DNA of 60,790 nt from an uncultured Clostridia bacterium (GCA_944391815.1 CALXUV010000066.1:1-60790), one strand, 5' to 3'. Counted from the stretch's first letter, positions 43,684 to 53,364 are shown. Numbers and translations are program-made. The notes: generated from the letters alone by a model not told the origin.

Positions 43684-46600
43684 ATGATGAAACATCGTAT
43701 ATTCGGTGCGGTAGCGGCGATGCTTATGATTGTTGGCATGGTAGTGCTGGCGTTCAGTATATCCGCTTTTGCTGTCGGGGAGACGGTAGAAATTTCCAAT
43801 ACTGACCAGCTTTCCGATGCTATCGCAAATCAGAAAGAGGGGCAGACCTGGGTTATAAAACCCGGTACATATACGCTGACGCAGGCTGACCTCGATAAGT
43901 ATGCGGATTGGAAAAATCCCATAACCAGCTCACAGACCGATTGGTATTTCCCCATTTACGTCAAAGATATTACCATCATCGGTGAGACGGGTGAGAACGG
44001 TGAAAGAGTTGTTCTTACATCGGATGTTGTCAGAGAAAACGGAGTCTGGGCAAGCCAGGATTTTATTTCGGTTTGGGCAGACGGTGTGACAATCGAGAAT
44101 GTTGATATCATGTCAAAACAGGAAATCAACAAAGCAGTAGAAGTCATGGCAAAGGACTTCACGCTCAAAGACAGCGAGATTCTTCCTTATGAGAATGAAG
44201 ATAAAACAGTCTTCAGCGGTTCGGTTTACTTTAACACAGCGGATATCGGAACTTCCCTTGTTCAGAATGTCACCATGTACGCATGGATAAACGCCAGAGC
44301 TGTCACGACCGGTACTGTTGTGGTTGATAACCTTGTTCAGGATTTCAGTAACAACGAATACGCCGGATTCAGTACTCCCGAGAATGGTTATGCTTGGAAA
44401 CCCGGGGTAAGCGGCACTCAGGTGGAAATAAAGTCCTTCACTATAAAGGTTGACGGAAAGTCGAATTTCACTGAGCAGGTTATACATGATGAACTTAAAC
44501 CCGGAACAACCATAGTCCTTACCGGCAACATTGAAGTTGATGAAATGGTGAATATAAACAAGGATGACATTACCCTTGACCTCAATGGCTTCACACTGAC
44601 AGCTTCTGAGAATTTCACCAACACCTGGGAAAACGGAAACGATTCGCATTTGCTCCAGGTACTCAGTGCAAGCAACGTTACAGTGAAGAACGGTAAGCTT
44701 GTGACAACCGAGAAAAACAAACATGCCCTTAATATATATGAGTCGGCAGGTGTGGTCGTGGAAGGAATCGAGATAGACCATACTCTCACAAGAGGCGGTG
44801 CTCCGATAGTTATAAATGCATCCGACGTGACCGTTGAGGGTAAGCTTGACCTGACAGCAGGTGAGAACTCTTGGTACGGTATAAACGTAGACCCGAGAGA
44901 TGCCGCTGCATCGCTTGAGTTTGCAGCTGAATCACAGGTTGCAATGAAGAATGCCGAGGGTGTTGCTGACGAAAAGGCAATAATCAAAACGGATAACGAA
45001 TCTGCCGGACTCAACATCAGCGGAACGACCGCAGCAGGCATTCCTGCTGATATGATAGTAGGCAGTTCAGAAGACGGAACAGGCCATGCACATACTCCTG
45101 CAACAGAATGGTCTACTGACGGCGAGTATCATTGGTACGCCTGTACGGGCTGTGCAATAACATTTGACAAAGCCGCACATGCTTTCGGTGAGGAAGAAAT
45201 CGTAGTTGACGAGGACGATCCGTCGAAAGCGACAGTGGTTCACGAGTGCGATGTTTGCAAATACAAGGAAGAAGTATACGGAATTCGTTACATTTCAAGT
45301 GTCGGACAGCTTTCAGATGCGATAAGAGATCAGAAAGCCGGAGAAGTATGGTACATTAAACCCGGTACATATACGCTCACACAGGAAGACCTTGACAAGT
45401 ACGCAGCCTGGGAAAACCCCGGAAACAGTCCTAAGAGTGGCTGGTATTTCCCGATCCATGTTGATAACCTTTCGATAATCGGAGAAACCGGTGAAAACGA
45501 CGAAAGAGTTATTATTACCACTGACGTGGTGACTCCCAACGGAGATTTGCCGACCCAGAGCTTTATCGCGGTATGGTCTGATGGAGTGTCCATTGATAAT
45601 ATTGATATTAAGTCGAAGACTGTGCAGAATAAAGCTTTTGAAATATTCGGAAAAGATTTCAGTCTTAAAAATTCAACGATAATGGCTGTTGAGTATCCTA
45701 CGTCAACAGAAGGAAAAGTTTACAGCGGTTCTATATTCTTCAACCCGTGGGGTGACGACGATTCTGTCGGAAATGCAGTTCTTGAAAACATATATATGTA
45801 TGCGTTCATCTCTGCAAGCTATGCTACAGCAGGAAATATTGATGTTTCCAACATAACAATGGATTTTTCCAACAACACGTGGAGCGATTGGGGAATAGGA
45901 TACGGTCCTGCGATTACCGGTGACATATACGGAAAAGTTGAGGGCATTACCTACCTCGTAGACAACGATGCGGTTTGGGAAGAGATAATCAGCGCTGCCT
46001 CTCCGTATTACGGCGATACGAAACCCGGAACGGTTATAAAATTCACGGAAGATATTACGGTAGACAAGATATTTGATATTTCCAGATCTGACATTGTGAT
46101 TGACTTTGACGGTCATACTTTGACAGCTTCGGATGCGTTTACTTCAACATATGAAAATGATTCACATCTTGTTCAGATTTCCGGAGATAACGTCACACTG
46201 AAAAACGCAAAGATCGTGACAACATCAGCAAATAAGCATGGAATAAATATTTACCAGGCAACCGGTGTAGTTCTTGAAAATGTAACGGTAGATCATACCG
46301 AATGCACAAAAGGAGCACCTATCGTGATTAATGCTTCTGAAGTAACGGTAAAGGGAGCTCTTGATCTGACTGTAGGTGAAAATTCCTGGTACGGCATAAA
46401 CGTTGACCCTAAAGAAGGAACCGCTGCACTTGATTTTGCAGAAGACTCAAGCCTTGTAATGCAGGGAGCCAAGAAACCGGTAATGACAGTAGACGGGGAC
46501 AAAACGAAAGTTGAGATAACCGGCGAAGAAAACGTAGGAATTGAGACCGGTGCAGACGGTAGCTACCATAAACCCACTGGCGAAATAAAGTATGACGAAA

Positions 46601-47496
46601 ACGGTCACTGGGAAGTCTGCGAAAGCTGCGACGTGAAAATCAATCCGCAGGAACATCGTATTTCAGCAGCATGGTATTACGACGGAGAAAACCACTGGCA
46701 TCAGTGCCTTGATTGCGGATACATGATCGATGTTGCTCCCCATAATGCAATACATGCGGTAGAGGATGATCCGTACTTCGTTTCCGATGCTACTTGCACC
46801 GAAGGCAAAAAGTATTACAGAAGCTGTGAATGCGGATGTGCCGGAGATGAAACGTTTACAGTCGGCGAACCGCTCGGACATAAGTGGGAAACAGTTCCCG
46901 CTAAAGCTCCTGACTGTGTGTCTGAAGGTTGGAACGAACATCAGGCATGTACCGTATGCGGCGAAACAGAAGGCAAGGAAACTGTTCCGGCACTCGGACA
47001 CAGCCTTGTCAAGACTGACAGAAAAGAAGCAGACTGCGTAAATGCCGGAAACATCGAGTATTATACCTGCTCTACTTGCGGTAAGATTTACAGAGATGCT
47101 GACGGAACGCAGGAAATAACCAAAGAGCAGACAGTAATTGCAGCTCTTGGACACAGACCCGGTTCGTTTGTAGTAGAGAGAGAAGCTACCTGCGCTCAGG
47201 CCGGAACTCAGGCTAAATACTGCACAGTATGTAACGCTGAGGTAGAAAGAGAAGAAATTCCCGCTCTTGCTCATACGTTCGGAGATTGGACGGTAGTCAA
47301 AGAAGCTACCGAAAAAGAAAAAGGTCAGGAAGAGAGAGTTTGCAGCGTTTGCCAGTTCAAGGAGACTCGTGACATCGATGCTCTTGGCGGCGGACTTTCC
47401 ACAGGTGCAATTGTCGGTATAGTTATCGCAGTTGTAGTGGTTCTTGCCGGCGGCGGATTCTGTGTATACTGGTTCGTAATCAGAAAGAAATCCTGA
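43684..47496 (+). CDS. large anchored surface protein with duplicated beta-helix-like modules and Cys-pair repeats
   Basis: A 1270-residue exported protein. It has a signal peptide (cleavage near Ala30) and module A (about 33-465). A His/Cys repeat segment follows (about 470-530), then module B (from about 533), which repeats module A almost block for block (QLSDAI, KPGTYTLTQ, NIDIKSK-like, INVDP, SWYGI). Next comes a run of Cys-pair repeats (CESC, CLDC, CTVC, CSTC, CSVC, each with a PALGH-type His). It ends in a membrane segment (about 1240-1262) and the cytosolic tail RKKS. No LPxTG is present. The modules look like right-handed beta-helices. Carbohydrate binding or adhesion is inferred. 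Confidence 0.85.
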   Translation: MMKHRIFGAVAAMLMIVGMVVLAFSISAFAVGETVEISNTDQLSDAIANQKEGQTWVIKPGTYTLTQADLDKYADWKNPITSSQTDWYFPIYVKDITIIGETGENGERVVLTSDVVRENGVWASQDFISVWADGVTIENVDIMSKQEINKAVEVMAKDFTLKDSEILPYENEDKTVFSGSVYFNTADIGTSLVQNVTMYAWINARAVTTGTVVVDNLVQDFSNNEYAGFSTPENGYAWKPGVSGTQVEIKSFTIKVDGKSNFTEQVIHDELKPGTTIVLTGNIEVDEMVNINKDDITLDLNGFTLTASENFTNTWENGNDSHLLQVLSASNVTVKNGKLVTTEKNKHALNIYESAGVVVEGIEIDHTLTRGGAPIVINASDVTVEGKLDLTAGENSWYGINVDPRDAAASLEFAAESQVAMKNAEGVADEKAIIKTDNESAGLNISGTTAAGIPADMIVGSSEDGTGHAHTPATEWSTDGEYHWYACTGCAITFDKAAHAFGEEEIVVDEDDPSKATVVHECDVCKYKEEVYGIRYISSVGQLSDAIRDQKAGEVWYIKPGTYTLTQEDLDKYAAWENPGNSPKSGWYFPIHVDNLSIIGETGENDERVIITTDVVTPNGDLPTQSFIAVWSDGVSIDNIDIKSKTVQNKAFEIFGKDFSLKNSTIMAVEYPTSTEGKVYSGSIFFNPWGDDDSVGNAVLENIYMYAFISASYATAGNIDVSNITMDFSNNTWSDWGIGYGPAITGDIYGKVEGITYLVDNDAVWEEIISAASPYYGDTKPGTVIKFTEDITVDKIFDISRSDIVIDFDGHTLTASDAFTSTYENDSHLVQISGDNVTLKNAKIVTTSANKHGINIYQATGVVLENVTVDHTECTKGAPIVINASEVTVKGALDLTVGENSWYGINVDPKEGTAALDFAEDSSLVMQGAKKPVMTVDGDKTKVEITGEENVGIETGADGSYHKPTGEIKYDENGHWEVCESCDVKINPQEHRISAAWYYDGENHWHQCLDCGYMIDVAPHNAIHAVEDDPYFVSDATCTEGKKYYRSCECGCAGDETFTVGEPLGHKWETVPAKAPDCVSEGWNEHQACTVCGETEGKETVPALGHSLVKTDRKEADCVNAGNIEYYTCSTCGKIYRDADGTQEITKEQTVIAALGHRPGSFVVEREATCAQAGTQAKYCTVCNAEVEREEIPALAHTFGDWTVVKEATEKEKGQEERVCSVCQFKETRDIDALGGGLSTGAIVGIVIAVVVVLAGGGFCVYWFVIRKKS

Positions 47497-47558
47497 TTAG
47501 ACATCGTTATCTTTAATCGTTTTGATTCTGATTTTCAGATTTAATTAATTCAATAATT

Positions 47559-47592
47559 AACCCGGCTCCGTTTAAGCGTAGCCGGGTTTTTG
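47559..47592 (+). terminator. surface protein gene terminator
   Basis: AACCCGGCT (47559-47567) pairs with AGCCGGGTT (47580-47588), followed by TTTTTG. Confidence 0.92.
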
Positions 47593-48103
47593 TGTTAAAA
47601 ATTTGTTTAAATGAAATTTGTATAAATGAAACTTTATGCCCTGTTAATTTTGAATTTGCGATAAAATCAAAATTAAATTTACATCTGATTTCACATCCCG
47701 CTTGATTTGCCTGATATTGAGTTTGGTCAGGTTAAAGTTCATCGAATAAAATGATTTGTACGCATTTTTATTTAAAAAATCGCATGTTTCATACGCATCA
47801 ATAATTTTGAAATCAAGATTATTTTACATATTTGAAATTGAGAAAGTGCGATATTCCCTACATACTGAAAATCGAGAAAGCAGAATTATTTCTGCGCATC
47901 TGAAATTCGAATGAATTTTCAAGCATGTTCAAAATTCAGGAAATATTTACTTGCAATTCACCGGTATTTATCAAACATCAAGTATAATAGTACGAAATCG
48001 GACTATTATCTTAAACGGGACAACGAACTGCTGCAAAAGTTGCAGACGGCATGATTTTTGACGATAATTTGTGCAGTTATATAATCCTTTCCATAAAGTT
48101 TTC
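47593..48103. other. intergenic stretch without a supported gene
   Basis: AT-rich spacer. Only diverged short direct repeats (ATTTGAAATTGAGAAAG-like) are visible. Confidence 0.5.
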
Positions 48104-48313
48104 ATGGGCGGAAATTGATTAGCAGAAAACCATGATTCGAATTTTATGGGCAGAAATTGATTAGCGGTAATCCTTGATCCGAATTTCATGGGCGGAAATT
48201 GATTAGCAGAAAACCATGATCCGAATTTTATGGGCGGAAATTGATTAGCAGAAAACCGTGATTCGAATTTGATGAGCAGAAATAGTTTAGCAGAAATCCG
48301 TGAGCAAAAATTT
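48104..48313. repeat. 42-bp tandem repeat, five copies
   Basis: The ATG of the block ATGGGCGGAAATTGATTAGC recurs at 48104, 48146, 48188, 48230 and 48272, exactly 42 bp apart. The array ends about 35 bp before the MarR gene, so it lies in its untranslated leader or promoter. Confidence 0.93.
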
Positions 48314-48348
48314 ATGGCAGAATTAGATGAACAGAAAGAAAAGTAGCA

Positions 48349-48792
48349 ATGAAAGTCAAAGCAACACGAGAACTTGTAAGAATAAACAGCCTTGTAAGTG
48401 AAATTGACAGGGCGTATCATCAGGCAGCGTCAAATTTCGGGCTGACTGACAGTATAATGAATATTTTGTACGCCATCTGCAATTATGGGGATGATGTACA
48501 GGTATCGGAGCTTGTCGCTTTGACTTCAATGCCAAAGCAAACGCTCAACTCAGCTCTCAGAAAATGCGAAAAAGCCGGACTTACCGAAATAGAAGTAACT
48601 TCGCATAAAAATAAAAAAGTGAAGCTGACGTCCGAGGGCAAAGCTCTTGCCGAAAAAACGGTAATTAAAATAATTGATACAGAAAACAGAGTGCTTTCGG
48701 ATTTTACATCACAGGAAAGAGAGGATTATATAAGGCTTATGCAAAAATTCCTCGATATGTTCAAAGCACGGATACAGGATATTAAGGAGTAA
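48349..48792 (+). CDS. MarR-family transcriptional regulator
   Basis: A 147-residue winged-helix regulator. Helix-turn-helix VSELVALTSMPKQTLNSAL and the wing ending in KNKKVKLTSEG are seen. It overlaps no other gene and is followed 3 nt later by a MATE transporter gene, so it probably controls that pump. The ribosome site is weak (AGAAAGAAAAG), and five 42-bp repeats lie directly upstream. Confidence 0.9.
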   Translation: MKVKATRELVRINSLVSEIDRAYHQAASNFGLTDSIMNILYAICNYGDDVQVSELVALTSMPKQTLNSALRKCEKAGLTEIEVTSHKNKKVKLTSEGKALAEKTVIKIIDTENRVLSDFTSQEREDYIRLMQKFLDMFKARIQDIKE

Positions 48793-48795
48793 ATC

Positions 48796-50127
48796 ATGAC
48801 CATACAGCTTTCCGACCATTTTTCATACAGTAAACTTTTCAGATTCACTTTGCCGTCGGTAGTGATGATGATATTTACGTCAATTTACGGGGTGGTCGAC
48901 GGATTTTTTGTTTCTAACTTTGTCGACAAAACATCATTTGCGGCGGTAAATTTTATAATGCCTTTCCTTATGATGCTGGGAGCCGTCGGATTTATGTTCG
49001 GAACCGGAGGAAGCGCACTTATTTCCAAAACGCTCGGAGAAGGTAATACAGAAAAGGCAAGGAGACTTTTTTCGCTTTTTGTGTATGTTTCAATAGCACT
49101 CGGTATTATTCTTTCGGCTCTGGGTATAGCTTTTTTACGACCTGTTGCCGTACTTCTCGGTGCGGAAGGCGAAATGCTTGAGAACTGTGTACTGTACGGC
49201 AGAATTATACTTATAGCTCTGCCTGCGTTTATTTTACAGTTTGAATTTCAGAGTTTTTTCGTAACGGCTGAAAAACCTCACCTGGGGCTTGCCGTAACAG
49301 TTGCGGCCGGTGTGACCAACATGGTTCTGGATGCTCTTTTGTGTGCGGTTTTTCCGATTGGTCTTGCAGGTGCCGCAATAGCAACAGCACTGAGTCAGTG
49401 CGTCGGAGGAATTTTTCCGCTTATCTATTTTTCGGTTTTCGGAAAGAGTAACCGTCTTCATCTTACCGGCACAAAACTTGAAATTCAACCGCTGATTAAA
49501 GCCTGCGGTAACGGAGCAAGCGAGCTTCTGTCAACAATATCAATGTCTATTGTCGGAATGCTTTACAATGCTCAGCTGATGAAGTTTGCCGGCGAGGACG
49601 GAGTAGCCGCCTACGGTGTTCTTATGTACGTCAACATGATCTTCGTTGCAGTATTTATCGGCTATTCAGTGGGAACTGCGCCGGTAATAGGCTATAATTA
49701 CGGAGCAGGGCGGACAGATGAGCTGAAAAGTATATTTTCTAAAAGTCTGCTCATAATTTCGGTGACATCGGTTTTTATGGTTGCAGCGGGACTGATATTT
49801 GCTTCTCCTTTGTCAGGGATTTTCGTCGGTTACGACAGAGCGCTTTATGAAATGACTCTGAGGGGCTTCCGGATTTATTCATTTGCGTTTTTGTTTGCCG
49901 GAATTGCAATATACGGTTCGTCGTTTTTCACCGCACTTAATAACGGTCTGATATCTGCAGCTATTTCTTTCCTCAGAACCTTGGTTTTTCAGGTGGCGGC
50001 GGTAATAATATTTCCGCTTATCTGGGAGCTTGACGGAATCTGGGTTTCGATCGTAGCGGCGGAATTCATGGCATTTGCTGTTACGGTAGTCTTTCTTGCG
50101 ACACAGAGGAAAAGGTACAGGTACTGA
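48796..50127 (+). CDS. MATE-family multidrug efflux transporter
   Basis: A 443-residue, 12-helix Na+/H+ antiporter of the MATE family. Seen: TLPSVVMMIFTSIYGVVDGFFVS in the first helix pair, GTGGSALISKTLGEG after helix 2, and the mirrored C-terminal half with GNGASELLSTIS and VIGYNYGAG. AAGGAG lies 6 nt before the ATG. Likely exports cationic drugs or metabolites under control of the upstream MarR protein. Confidence 0.93.
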   Translation: MTIQLSDHFSYSKLFRFTLPSVVMMIFTSIYGVVDGFFVSNFVDKTSFAAVNFIMPFLMMLGAVGFMFGTGGSALISKTLGEGNTEKARRLFSLFVYVSIALGIILSALGIAFLRPVAVLLGAEGEMLENCVLYGRIILIALPAFILQFEFQSFFVTAEKPHLGLAVTVAAGVTNMVLDALLCAVFPIGLAGAAIATALSQCVGGIFPLIYFSVFGKSNRLHLTGTKLEIQPLIKACGNGASELLSTISMSIVGMLYNAQLMKFAGEDGVAAYGVLMYVNMIFVAVFIGYSVGTAPVIGYNYGAGRTDELKSIFSKSLLIISVTSVFMVAAGLIFASPLSGIFVGYDRALYEMTLRGFRIYSFAFLFAGIAIYGSSFFTALNNGLISAAISFLRTLVFQVAAVIIFPLIWELDGIWVSIVAAEFMAFAVTVVFLATQRKRYRY

Positions 50128-50385
50128 ATCTTTAATTGAAGGAATTGTCTCATCCTAAAACCTTTACTTGACGAAAGAATAATTGTCATTCTTAAATTTA
50201 TATTTGACAAGAAGAAAACTATTATTCTGATATCTTGATTGACAAAAGTAAAGAGTTATTCTGAAAGCTTCGATGTGACGATAGCGTTCAGACATAATTT
50301 TGTCGGGCAAATCAGCGAATAATTTCTGCCCGTGGGTCATTTAAATGCTTTTTGAGAATTATCACGGGCGATATAGTATATTTAA
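50128..50385. repeat. short degenerate repeats downstream of the MATE gene
   Basis: A 35-36 bp unit starting TTGACRAAAG occurs at 50168, 50204 and 50239 in diverged form. Beyond it GCCCGTG and CACGGGC (about 50328-50368) could pair across a 30-nt loop. Confidence 0.5.
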
Positions 50386-50453
50386 TAAAAACTCCCCTGA
50401 ATATTATTTCTACCGGTTTCATTTTCCGGTTCAAATAATCAGGGGAGTTTTAC
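50386..50453. terminator. bidirectional terminator with nested stem-loop
   Basis: AAACTCCCCTGA (50389-50400) pairs with TCAGGGGAGTTT (50439-50450). Inner stems ATTATTT/AAATAAT and ACCGG/CCGGT stack above it, flanked by A and T runs. It lies between convergent units (MATE and the tRNA pair). Confidence 0.88.
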
Positions 50454-51087
50454 GTTTATAAAAATATATCTTATGAATTTAATTTATTGCACTTTCCAAT
50501 ATAGATTTACACCGATTATTCAGGAAATGCAATCGAGATTGCATTGAACGCCGGTATGTTTTATATTTTGCCGACACCGGCTTTTCTGAAAATCCTTATA
50601 TGATATTAAGAGAGTGTCAATAATATAAGAGTAAAAAAGCACAATTAACATAGATGAAGTTAGTTCAAATTGTTTTTGTACACTGAATTCTGAAGATTGA
50701 GCAGTCGTGAGAAAGTGAAGTTCTAACAGCGAAAAAATATGCAACGCAGAACTAAGAAATCGGAGGCATAATTCGGTGCACTAACCAGAAATTCAGCTGC
50801 AGTCGATAAATACAGCAAATCCAAACAGTTAATAAGAATAGCAAAGTTGCGTTGTTATAAAATTTAAGTCTGTAAATTCCGCATCCTTAGAACAAAAAAT
50901 TGTCACGGCGAAAAAACTTATAGTGCAAACGAAGAAGTCAAGAGATGAGGCGGCGCATCTGCTTTAAATTCAGTAGTTGTAAATGTTGCAGCCGGCAAGG
51001 CGGTTCGCAAAAAAGATGAGGCAATACTGACGCATTAACTTGAAATTTTTTATTAAAAGTCAAATTAACCAGTCGGATAAGCACAGC
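50454..51087. other. intergenic stretch without a supported gene
   Basis: About 630 bp of AT-rich sequence. Two loosely similar blocks (GCGAAAAAA...GAAGAA..., near 50725 and 50908) are the only structure seen. Confidence 0.5.
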
Positions 51088-51122
51088 AAAAGAAAGAGCT
51101 CGGAGCACAAATGCTCCAAGCT
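51088..51122 (-). terminator. terminator of the tRNA-Thr/tRNA-Tyr unit
   Basis: AGCTCGGAGCA (51097-51107) and TGCTCCAAGCT (51112-51122) pair with two mismatches; reading minus they are followed by CTTTCTTTTG. Confidence 0.65.
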
Positions 51123-51127
51123 CAGTC

Positions 51128-51212
51128 TGGTGGGAGAAGGTGGATTCGAACCACCGAAGGCAGTGCCAGCAGATTTACAGTCTGTCCCCTTTGGCCTCTC
51201 GGGAATTCTCCC
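51128..51212 (-). tRNA. tRNA-Tyr(GTA)
   Basis: An 85-nt tRNA with long variable arm, anticodon GTA in CTGTAAATC, acceptor GGGAGAA paired with TTCTCCC, and encoded CCA. Second gene of a two-tRNA unit. Confidence 0.95.
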
Positions 51213-51221
51213 ATATAAAAT

Positions 51222-51296
51222 TGGAGCTGGTGATCGGAGTCGAACCAACAACCTGCTGATTACAAATCAGCTGCTCTGCCATTGAGCCACACCAGC
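51222..51296 (-). tRNA. tRNA-Thr(TGT)
   Basis: A 75-nt cloverleaf with anticodon TGT in ATTTGTAATC, acceptor GCTGGTG paired with CACCAGC, discriminator T and encoded CCA. First gene of the unit, 9 nt before tRNA-Tyr. Confidence 0.95.
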
Positions 51297-51400
51297 ATAA
51301 CCGCTCATCGCAGTGAAATCGCGGATTTTCCGGGAACTTTTCATTCCCGACAAAGTTTAAAAACGCTTCGTACAGAGAAATCTCACGATTGACGGTATAC

Positions 51401-51429
51401 ATTGTACCACAAAACAAACGTCTTGTCAA
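51401..51429 (-). promoter_or_regulatory. tRNA-Thr/Tyr promoter
   Basis: Minus strand TTGACA (51429-51424), 17-nt spacer, TACAAT (51406-51401), about 105 nt before tRNA-Thr. The 290 bp from 51430 to nrdR hold nothing else. Confidence 0.85.
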
Positions 51430-51719
51430 GACTTTTTTTGAAAATTATAAAGGTAATTTAAAATTGTTGATCAGCATACCGGAATACGGTTAAAAAAGCG
51501 TTCAAGCGTCGGTCGGATCACGGTAACCAACCCCAAATGAAACTTTAATCTTAGAAACGCCGTTAAGAGTCGGGAGTTCAGCTTGAATAAAATGACCGCA
51601 ACGCACCGGAATTTGAATAGTTACTGAATTACTGTGAAAAATTGAATGAAAAGAGCTGAGAACATTGCGCATCTATGGGACAATCGCTTTTTATGGAAGG
51701 AAAGTGAAATAAAATATTT

Positions 51720-52184
51720 TTACTTTTTCTTTTTTCTTCCGGTGCAAAGCCCGCGTAGCTCTTCAAGAAAAGTCTCAATATCCTTGAATTCACGGTATAC
51801 CGATGCAAAACGTACATACGAAACCTCGTCGATTTTACGCAGCTTTTCCATTACCATGTTTCCGATTTCCGCTGTGGTTATCTCGTCACGGAGAGAGTTT
51901 ACAAGCTCGTTTTCGATCTCCGTAGTCAGCGCTGAAATTGCTTCCTCGGTGACAGGTCTTTTGTAGCACGCACGTCTGACTCCGGCGGCAATTTTGTTTT
52001 TGTCGAAAATTTCCTTGCTGCCGTCTTTTTTTGTAACGAACATAGGCGTTGCTTCTATTATTTCGTAGGTAGTGAAGCGTTTTCCGCAGTTAAGACATTC
52101 CCTGCGCCTTCTTATACTTGATTTATCGGAAGGACGGCTGTCTATTACCTTGCTGTCCGGACTTGAACACGATGGACAATTCAT
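51720..52184 (-). CDS. nrdR: transcriptional repressor NrdR
   Basis: A 154-residue repressor of ribonucleotide reductase genes. The zinc ribbon Cys3-x2-Cys6 and Cys30-x2-Cys33 and the DSRPSDKSSIRRRREC block are intact. The ATP-cone follows (FVTKKDGSKEIFDKNKI, RRACYKRPV). AAAGGAGG lies 6-7 nt before the ATG. The C-terminal tail is Lys-rich (GRKKKK). No nrd gene is nearby, so it acts in trans. Confidence 0.97.
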   Translation of the reverse strand: MNCPSCSSPDSKVIDSRPSDKSSIRRRRECLNCGKRFTTYEIIEATPMFVTKKDGSKEIFDKNKIAAGVRRACYKRPVTEEAISALTTEIENELVNSLRDEITTAEIGNMVMEKLRKIDEVSYVRFASVYREFKDIETFLEELRGLCTGRKKKK

Positions 52185-52362
52185 ATTTAACCTCCTTTTT
52201 TGCGGTTTGTGAGTTTGTTACTTTTCACTTAAATTCCGTTTCGGCATAATATAAAAGTAGACTTTGTCGAAATTACTTGCCTGAAAATTTGCTTTGAGTG
52301 TTTAAAAGTGTGGGCGTCAGGCAAAAATATATATGAGTAAAGGATCAGAAAGGATAACTGTG

Positions 52363-52794
52363 ATGCTTGTAAAACGAGGAGACATATTTTATGCCGATCT
52401 CAGTCCTGTTGTAGGCTCAGAGCAAGGCGGAATGAGACCGGTACTTATCATACAAAACGATGTCGGAAACAAATACAGCCCGACTGTAATTGCGGCGGCG
52501 ATAACGAGTAAAACCGGAAAAAGCAAACTGCCGACGCACATAGACGTAACCCACGGTGCGGAAAATCTGAACGCTCCGGGTCTGGCACGCGATTCGGTAA
52601 TACTTCTGGAACAGGTACGTACGATTGACAAGAGGCGACTTAAAGAACATATCGGGCATCTTGACGATTACACAATGCAAAAAGTAAATACGGCAATTTC
52701 AGTAAGCTTCGGGCTTGGCGGACAGGATTACTCGGGAGAAGACAGAAACGAAACACAGGCAGAAGGAATTGCTTACACCTATAACGCTGAATAA
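52363..52794 (+). CDS. mazF: MazF/PemK-family endoribonuclease toxin, apparently without an adjacent antitoxin
   Basis: A 143-residue CcdB/PemK-fold protein. Seen: VKRGDIFYADLSPVVGSEQ, the conserved GMRPVLIIQND, AAITSK and the DSVILLEQVRTIDK block. B. subtilis EndoA/MazF has the same blocks but is about 116 residues; here a 25-residue acidic tail is added. The ATG at 52363 follows AAAGGA. No MazE-like gene or alanine racemase gene lies beside it: the upstream gene is nrdR (divergent) and the downstream one is an unrelated minus-strand gene. It may be an orphan toxin, or its antitoxin may lie elsewhere. Confidence 0.85.
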   Translation: MLVKRGDIFYADLSPVVGSEQGGMRPVLIIQNDVGNKYSPTVIAAAITSKTGKSKLPTHIDVTHGAENLNAPGLARDSVILLEQVRTIDKRRLKEHIGHLDDYTMQKVNTAISVSFGLGGQDYSGEDRNETQAEGIAYTYNAE

Positions 52795-52936
52795 CTTTGA
52801 AAAATGCTGTTACTTACAAAACTGAATAATCCTGAAATTGTAAGCTCCTGACGGAATAAATCAAAGCGGCATCAGTCGGATATAAGTGGGAGATAATATT
52901 TGCCGTCAGACACTGTTTTTACATTACTGTGATTTT

Positions 52937-53254
52937 TTAAGGACGGTCGGTATAATGAACGATTATCGTTCTTTCTTTACCCGAGAGCAGATCGTAACCG
53001 GTGATTATTGCTCCGCCGAGGCTCATCAGTTCGGAAAAATCAGTTTCGTCGATTTTGCTTCTGAACACGTCATGCTGTGAGGAAAAAACCATAAACTCTT
53101 TTCCTCTTGTGATAAGGGCTCCTTCTCTGCCGATTATCTTATCGTCTTCGTCCGGAACTCTTTCTTCGGCATATTTTATATGCATACCGTGCAGTTTTTT
53201 TGCCATCTCGCGGCGGAATTTAACCTGACCGTTTATTTTTCCTCCGAAAAACAT
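52937..53254 (-). CDS. conserved-looking hypothetical protein
   Basis: A 105-residue soluble protein that I do not recognise. It has a basic N-terminus (INGQVKFRREMAKKLHG), a central charged stretch (PDEDDKIIGREGALI) and a C-terminal hydrophobic beta-like part (GGAIITGYDLLSG). AGAGGAAAG precedes the ATG. It lies downstream of the hprK repeat array on the same strand as hprK. Confidence 0.6.
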   Translation of the reverse strand: MFFGGKINGQVKFRREMAKKLHGMHIKYAEERVPDEDDKIIGREGALITRGKEFMVFSSQHDVFRSKIDETDFSELMSLGGAIITGYDLLSGKERTIIVHYTDRP

Positions 53255-53364
53255 CTTTCCTCTTTTCTTTCTCTTTGTCTATCAGAAAATAATTTTATAT
53301 AACACTGCTTTATGTGTATGAATTTAAGTCTATGATAAAACATTTACAGCCTGTCAAAATGAAG

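Noticed and set aside
48104-48313. CRISPR array
   Set aside because: The units are contiguous with no unique spacers, and no cas genes are present. The same applies to the 43-bp and 71-bp arrays.
47971-48420. 149-codon minus-strand frame with 14-residue repeats (FSANQFPP)
   Set aside because: The repeats are the translation of the 42-bp array, a multiple of three; the frame overlaps the MarR start and lacks a ribosome site.
51040-51429. Open frames on both strands over the tRNA-Tyr/tRNA-Thr genes
   Set aside because: They are shadows of the tRNA sequences.
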